A stretch of 64,000 nucleotides of DNA, taken from Lepturacanthus savala. Lineage: Eukaryota; Chordata; Actinopteri; Scombriformes; Trichiuridae. The stretch spans positions 6,001,898 to 6,065,897 of the forward strand of contig CM060474.1 in the NCBI GenBank assembly GCA_030544235.1. The letters run 5' to 3'. Positions 61,695 to 64,000 of the stretch are shown piece by piece. How positions within the stretch are numbered: position 1 is the stretch's first letter; each line of letters begins with the position of its first letter. The notes under the pieces are model-generated. The model was not told where the DNA came from. It was given only the letters and a program-made list of their open reading frames with translations, and did not search any database. The position numbers were made by a program, and so were the translations under genes.

Positions 61695-61946
61695 TAAGAG
61701 GTGTTCACACCGGACAAAAATTTGCGCGATAGCGCAAAGCGATTACATGTTAAGTCAATGGGAAGATGCGATTTTTCGTGGTGTGACGCGATGGACGTGA
61801 AGTGGCGAAAAATCGCGCTTCGCAACGTGAAATTCGCCTGTCGCGACAAGTTGAAAATATATAACTTTTCAGCCGAATTCGCAGGATGACTTACCGCTGA
61901 CAACCAATCAGCGTTGAGATTCGCTCCATGCCTCCATGACGAGAAA
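61695..61946. repeat. GC-rich MITE-like segment (possibly PIF/Harbinger type) between the two Penelope copies
   Basis: The segment starts TTAAGAGGTGTTCACACCGG and is dense in GCGA/TCGC, unlike the flanking AT- or C-rich DNA. It contains a perfect 7-bp hairpin, TTTGCGC-GATA-GCGCAAA, at 61721-61738. Segments beginning with a similar GTTCACACCG motif occur in fish as short DNA elements, which is the only reason for the PIF/Harbinger suggestion. I could not find a matching terminal repeat at the other end. Short open frames on both strands here reflect composition. Confidence 0.35.
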
Positions 61947-64000
61947 TTAGATGGGGCACTCCAACCTTTCTAGACTCCCTCCTATCCACCTCCCCCCTCA
62001 CCCAAAAAGTCCTCCTCTCCTTTGGGGTAAACAATAAAGATCACTCCAACTCATTCTGGCCACTCCAAACTTATCAAAGAGTTCCCAGAACATCTTCCTG
62101 GTTTGCCTAACACCCTGTTCCAAATTGTAACAGATAACATCCACTGGACCCCATCCACAGGAATCCATATGTCCAACCACTGGGAAAAAGTTTTAAAGTA
62201 ATAACGCCAATACTGAACCCCTACCCTTTAAGTGTTGGCGTTACCAACCTGTCCTCCTCTCTCCACCTTACCCAGGCACAGGACTCCCTCCTTTCTAAGG
62301 GCTTGTCCTTTGTACCCCAGTACAAGGACCTAACGCACAAACCCTTACTGGACGATATCAGTTTATAAAAATATCTCCGCCAACTTAAATTAGCTTCCTA
62401 CCACCAAAACCAAGATACAAACCAGACACAATCCTCCTTCACGGAGCCCTCTTCTTGGGAATCAAGACCCGACCTCCTACCCCTGGCACTCTGGTCTCTC
62501 ATAGCCCTTGACCGCCAAACCCTTTCCAAAAGACCCTCATCCACTCCCAAAGAACCTAACAACCTCACCACTAATGAACTGGAGGCATTACAATCCCTTA
62601 GAAAAGACACATCCATAATTATCAAACCAGCTGACAAAGGCAGTGACGTGGTAGTTATGGACTGGACCTTCTATATCCAAGAGGCAATGAGACAGCTTAA
62701 TAGCAAGGACCACTACCAACAACTCCAAGGTCCCATCTACCCTCAATCAATCCTTGCATACCGAGATATCCTCATAGATATGGAATGCAAGGGTTTCATC
62801 TCGAAGAAACAATATGACTTCCTAACCGGTCAACCCCCCCCAGACCAAGACACTTTTACCTCCTCCCAAAAATCCATAAACCAAAACACAAATGGACTAT
62901 CCCCAACCATATGCCACCAGGTCAACCCATTATTTTAGATTGTAGTAGCGAAAGCTACTGTGTAGCCTCCCATTTAGAACACCACCTCAACCCTCTTTCC
63001 ACCAAACACCCCAGCTACCTCAAGGACACCCCAGACTTCCTTAACAAATTGAGGGAAATCAGAGCCGCACCAAAGGATATCCTCTTTACTGTGCATGTAG
63101 AGAGCCTCTACACCAACATCGAAATGGAAAGAGGCCTTAAGGCAGTGCACGAGTGGTTCCTCCGCTACCCCGACCCCTCCAGATCAGATGATCATATTTT
63201 GGACCTCCTTAACCTGAGCCTTACTAAATATGATTTCGCTTTTAAGGACCAATGGTTTCTCCAAGTCAGGGGCACAGCAATGGGCAAATGATTTCCCCCC
63301 TCATACGCCAACATATATATGGCAGAATGGGAAGAATCAGCCTTTGTGAAAAACTTCCTTCCCACTATTTTCAATACTTGGATGACATCTGGGGTATTTG
63401 GCCATAAGCCCTCCCGGAATACTTGGACCAAACCCTTAATAACCACCACCCATCGATCTATTTAAATCTCTCCTGGAGCCTCCAATCTCTCAATTTCTTG
63501 ACATCACAATCTCTAAACATAGACTCCCACGCCCTTCTACACCAAAACAGCTTCCATCCCGACCACACGTTCAGGGGAAACATCAAGTCCCAACTGATCT
63601 GGTTTGACTGCATCTGCTCCAAACCAACAGATAGAGAAGCAGCACTCCAAACCTTATTCAAGGCCCTAAATAAGAGAGGATACTCCAGACATTCCCTCCT
63701 ACAAATCAAGAAAGCCTGGTGAAATACAGCTCGTTCACCCAAACCCAAACCACAAAATAACACCATTCCCATTATCTCCAACTAACTCCACCTATGCCAA
63801 AACCATCCATACTCTCCTGAAAAAACAACCTCAAAAGTTTAAAACCATTCCTCCCCTTCACAGAAAACCACCAAATCATCTCAGCTTTCCGCCGCAACCC
63901 GAACCTAAAGGATTTCCTAGTCCGTTCCAAACTCAGCAAAACCAAGACCCACAGAAAAAAAAAACATAAAATCTTTTTGGCAAACAACCCCATCCAAGGA
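61947..64000 (+). mobile_element. Penelope-like retroelement, copy 2 (5'-truncated, runs off the window)
   Basis: From 61947 the sequence matches copy 1 from 59265 onward, first at an offset of 2682 bp and after the copy-1 deletion at 2896-2897 bp. Divergence is a few percent or less by eye. The left edge is abrupt (GAGAAA then TTAGATGG), consistent either with 5' truncation during target-primed reverse transcription or with a tandem-duplication breakpoint. The endonuclease part lies beyond 64000. Same orientation as copy 1, so the pair is head to tail. Confidence 0.85.
62222..64000 (+). pseudogene. Penelope-like reverse transcriptase, broken, partial (copy 2)
   Basis: This copy keeps the segment missing from copy 1, including NLSSSLHLTQAQDSLLSKGL, which fits the conserved lead-in to Penelope-like RT. 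Next come IIIKPADKGSDVVVMDW, GQPIILDCSSESY, motif A FTVHVESLYTNI with His at 63094-63096, GTAMGK followed by TGA at 63289-63291, and YLDD out of frame at 63375-63386. A TAA at 62366-62368 matches the one in copy 1. A frameshift in the C-run near 62836 is specific to this copy. The TGA of 60030 and the indel near 60150 in copy 1 are absent here. Confidence 0.82.

Larger units (their letters stand above)
57716..64000 (-). other. trhde: trhde intron 1, partial (upstream of exon at 57715)
   Basis: This lies 5' of the acceptor at 57717-57716 in gene direction. It holds telomere-like units, two Penelope-like element copies in antisense orientation and a GC-rich MITE-like segment. No promoter or first exon of trhde was seen. 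Confidence 0.7.

Overview
The window is a stretch of a ray-finned (teleost) fish chromosome. It shows spliced coding exons, kilobase-scale AT-rich introns, long (TA)n and (CA)n microsatellites, tRNA-derived SINE copies, piggyBac-, hAT- and Tc1-type DNA transposon remains, LINE fossils and Penelope-like retroelements. There is nothing prokaryotic in it. The species cannot be named from the sequence.

Only one host gene can be supported. Two exons on the minus strand encode consecutive parts of an M1 zinc ectopeptidase that best fits thyrotropin-releasing-hormone-degrading ectoenzyme (trhde). They lie at 57439-57715 (probably exon 2, with the FPCFDEP signature) and 20123-20249 (probably exon 3). 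They join in phase across an intron of about 37.2 kb. The upstream flank (57716-64000) is then part of intron 1 and the downstream flank (1-20122) part of intron 3. The exons with the AAMEN and HEXXH catalytic motifs, and the exon with the membrane anchor, lie outside the window.

Everything else is intron colonised by repeats. Positions 1-20122 hold members of a TTAA-flanked piggyBac-type MITE family (TIR CCCTCTATTGCAT), a second DNA-element family with TIR GGGTGATATCAGGTAAA and TA flanks, a dead Tc1 element, a SINE, and several unclassified repeats. Intron 2 (20250-57438) holds more of the same, two LINE ORF2 fossils, two hAT elements (one with a perfect 8-bp target duplication), a Tc1-type element with both ends, and a perfect 50-bp inverted repeat at 47908-48028. 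Intron 1 (57716-64000) holds telomere-like CCCTAA units and two head-to-tail copies of a Penelope-like element, antisense to trhde.

The most interesting points are these. (i) The two Penelope-like copies share several inactivating changes, including an apparent Asp-to-His change in RT motif A, so the family was already dead or the copies arose by tandem duplication. (ii) The piggyBac MITE copies repeatedly carry internal inverted duplications. (iii) The 50-bp perfect hairpin is too perfect to be old. I found no clear evidence of a new functional system.
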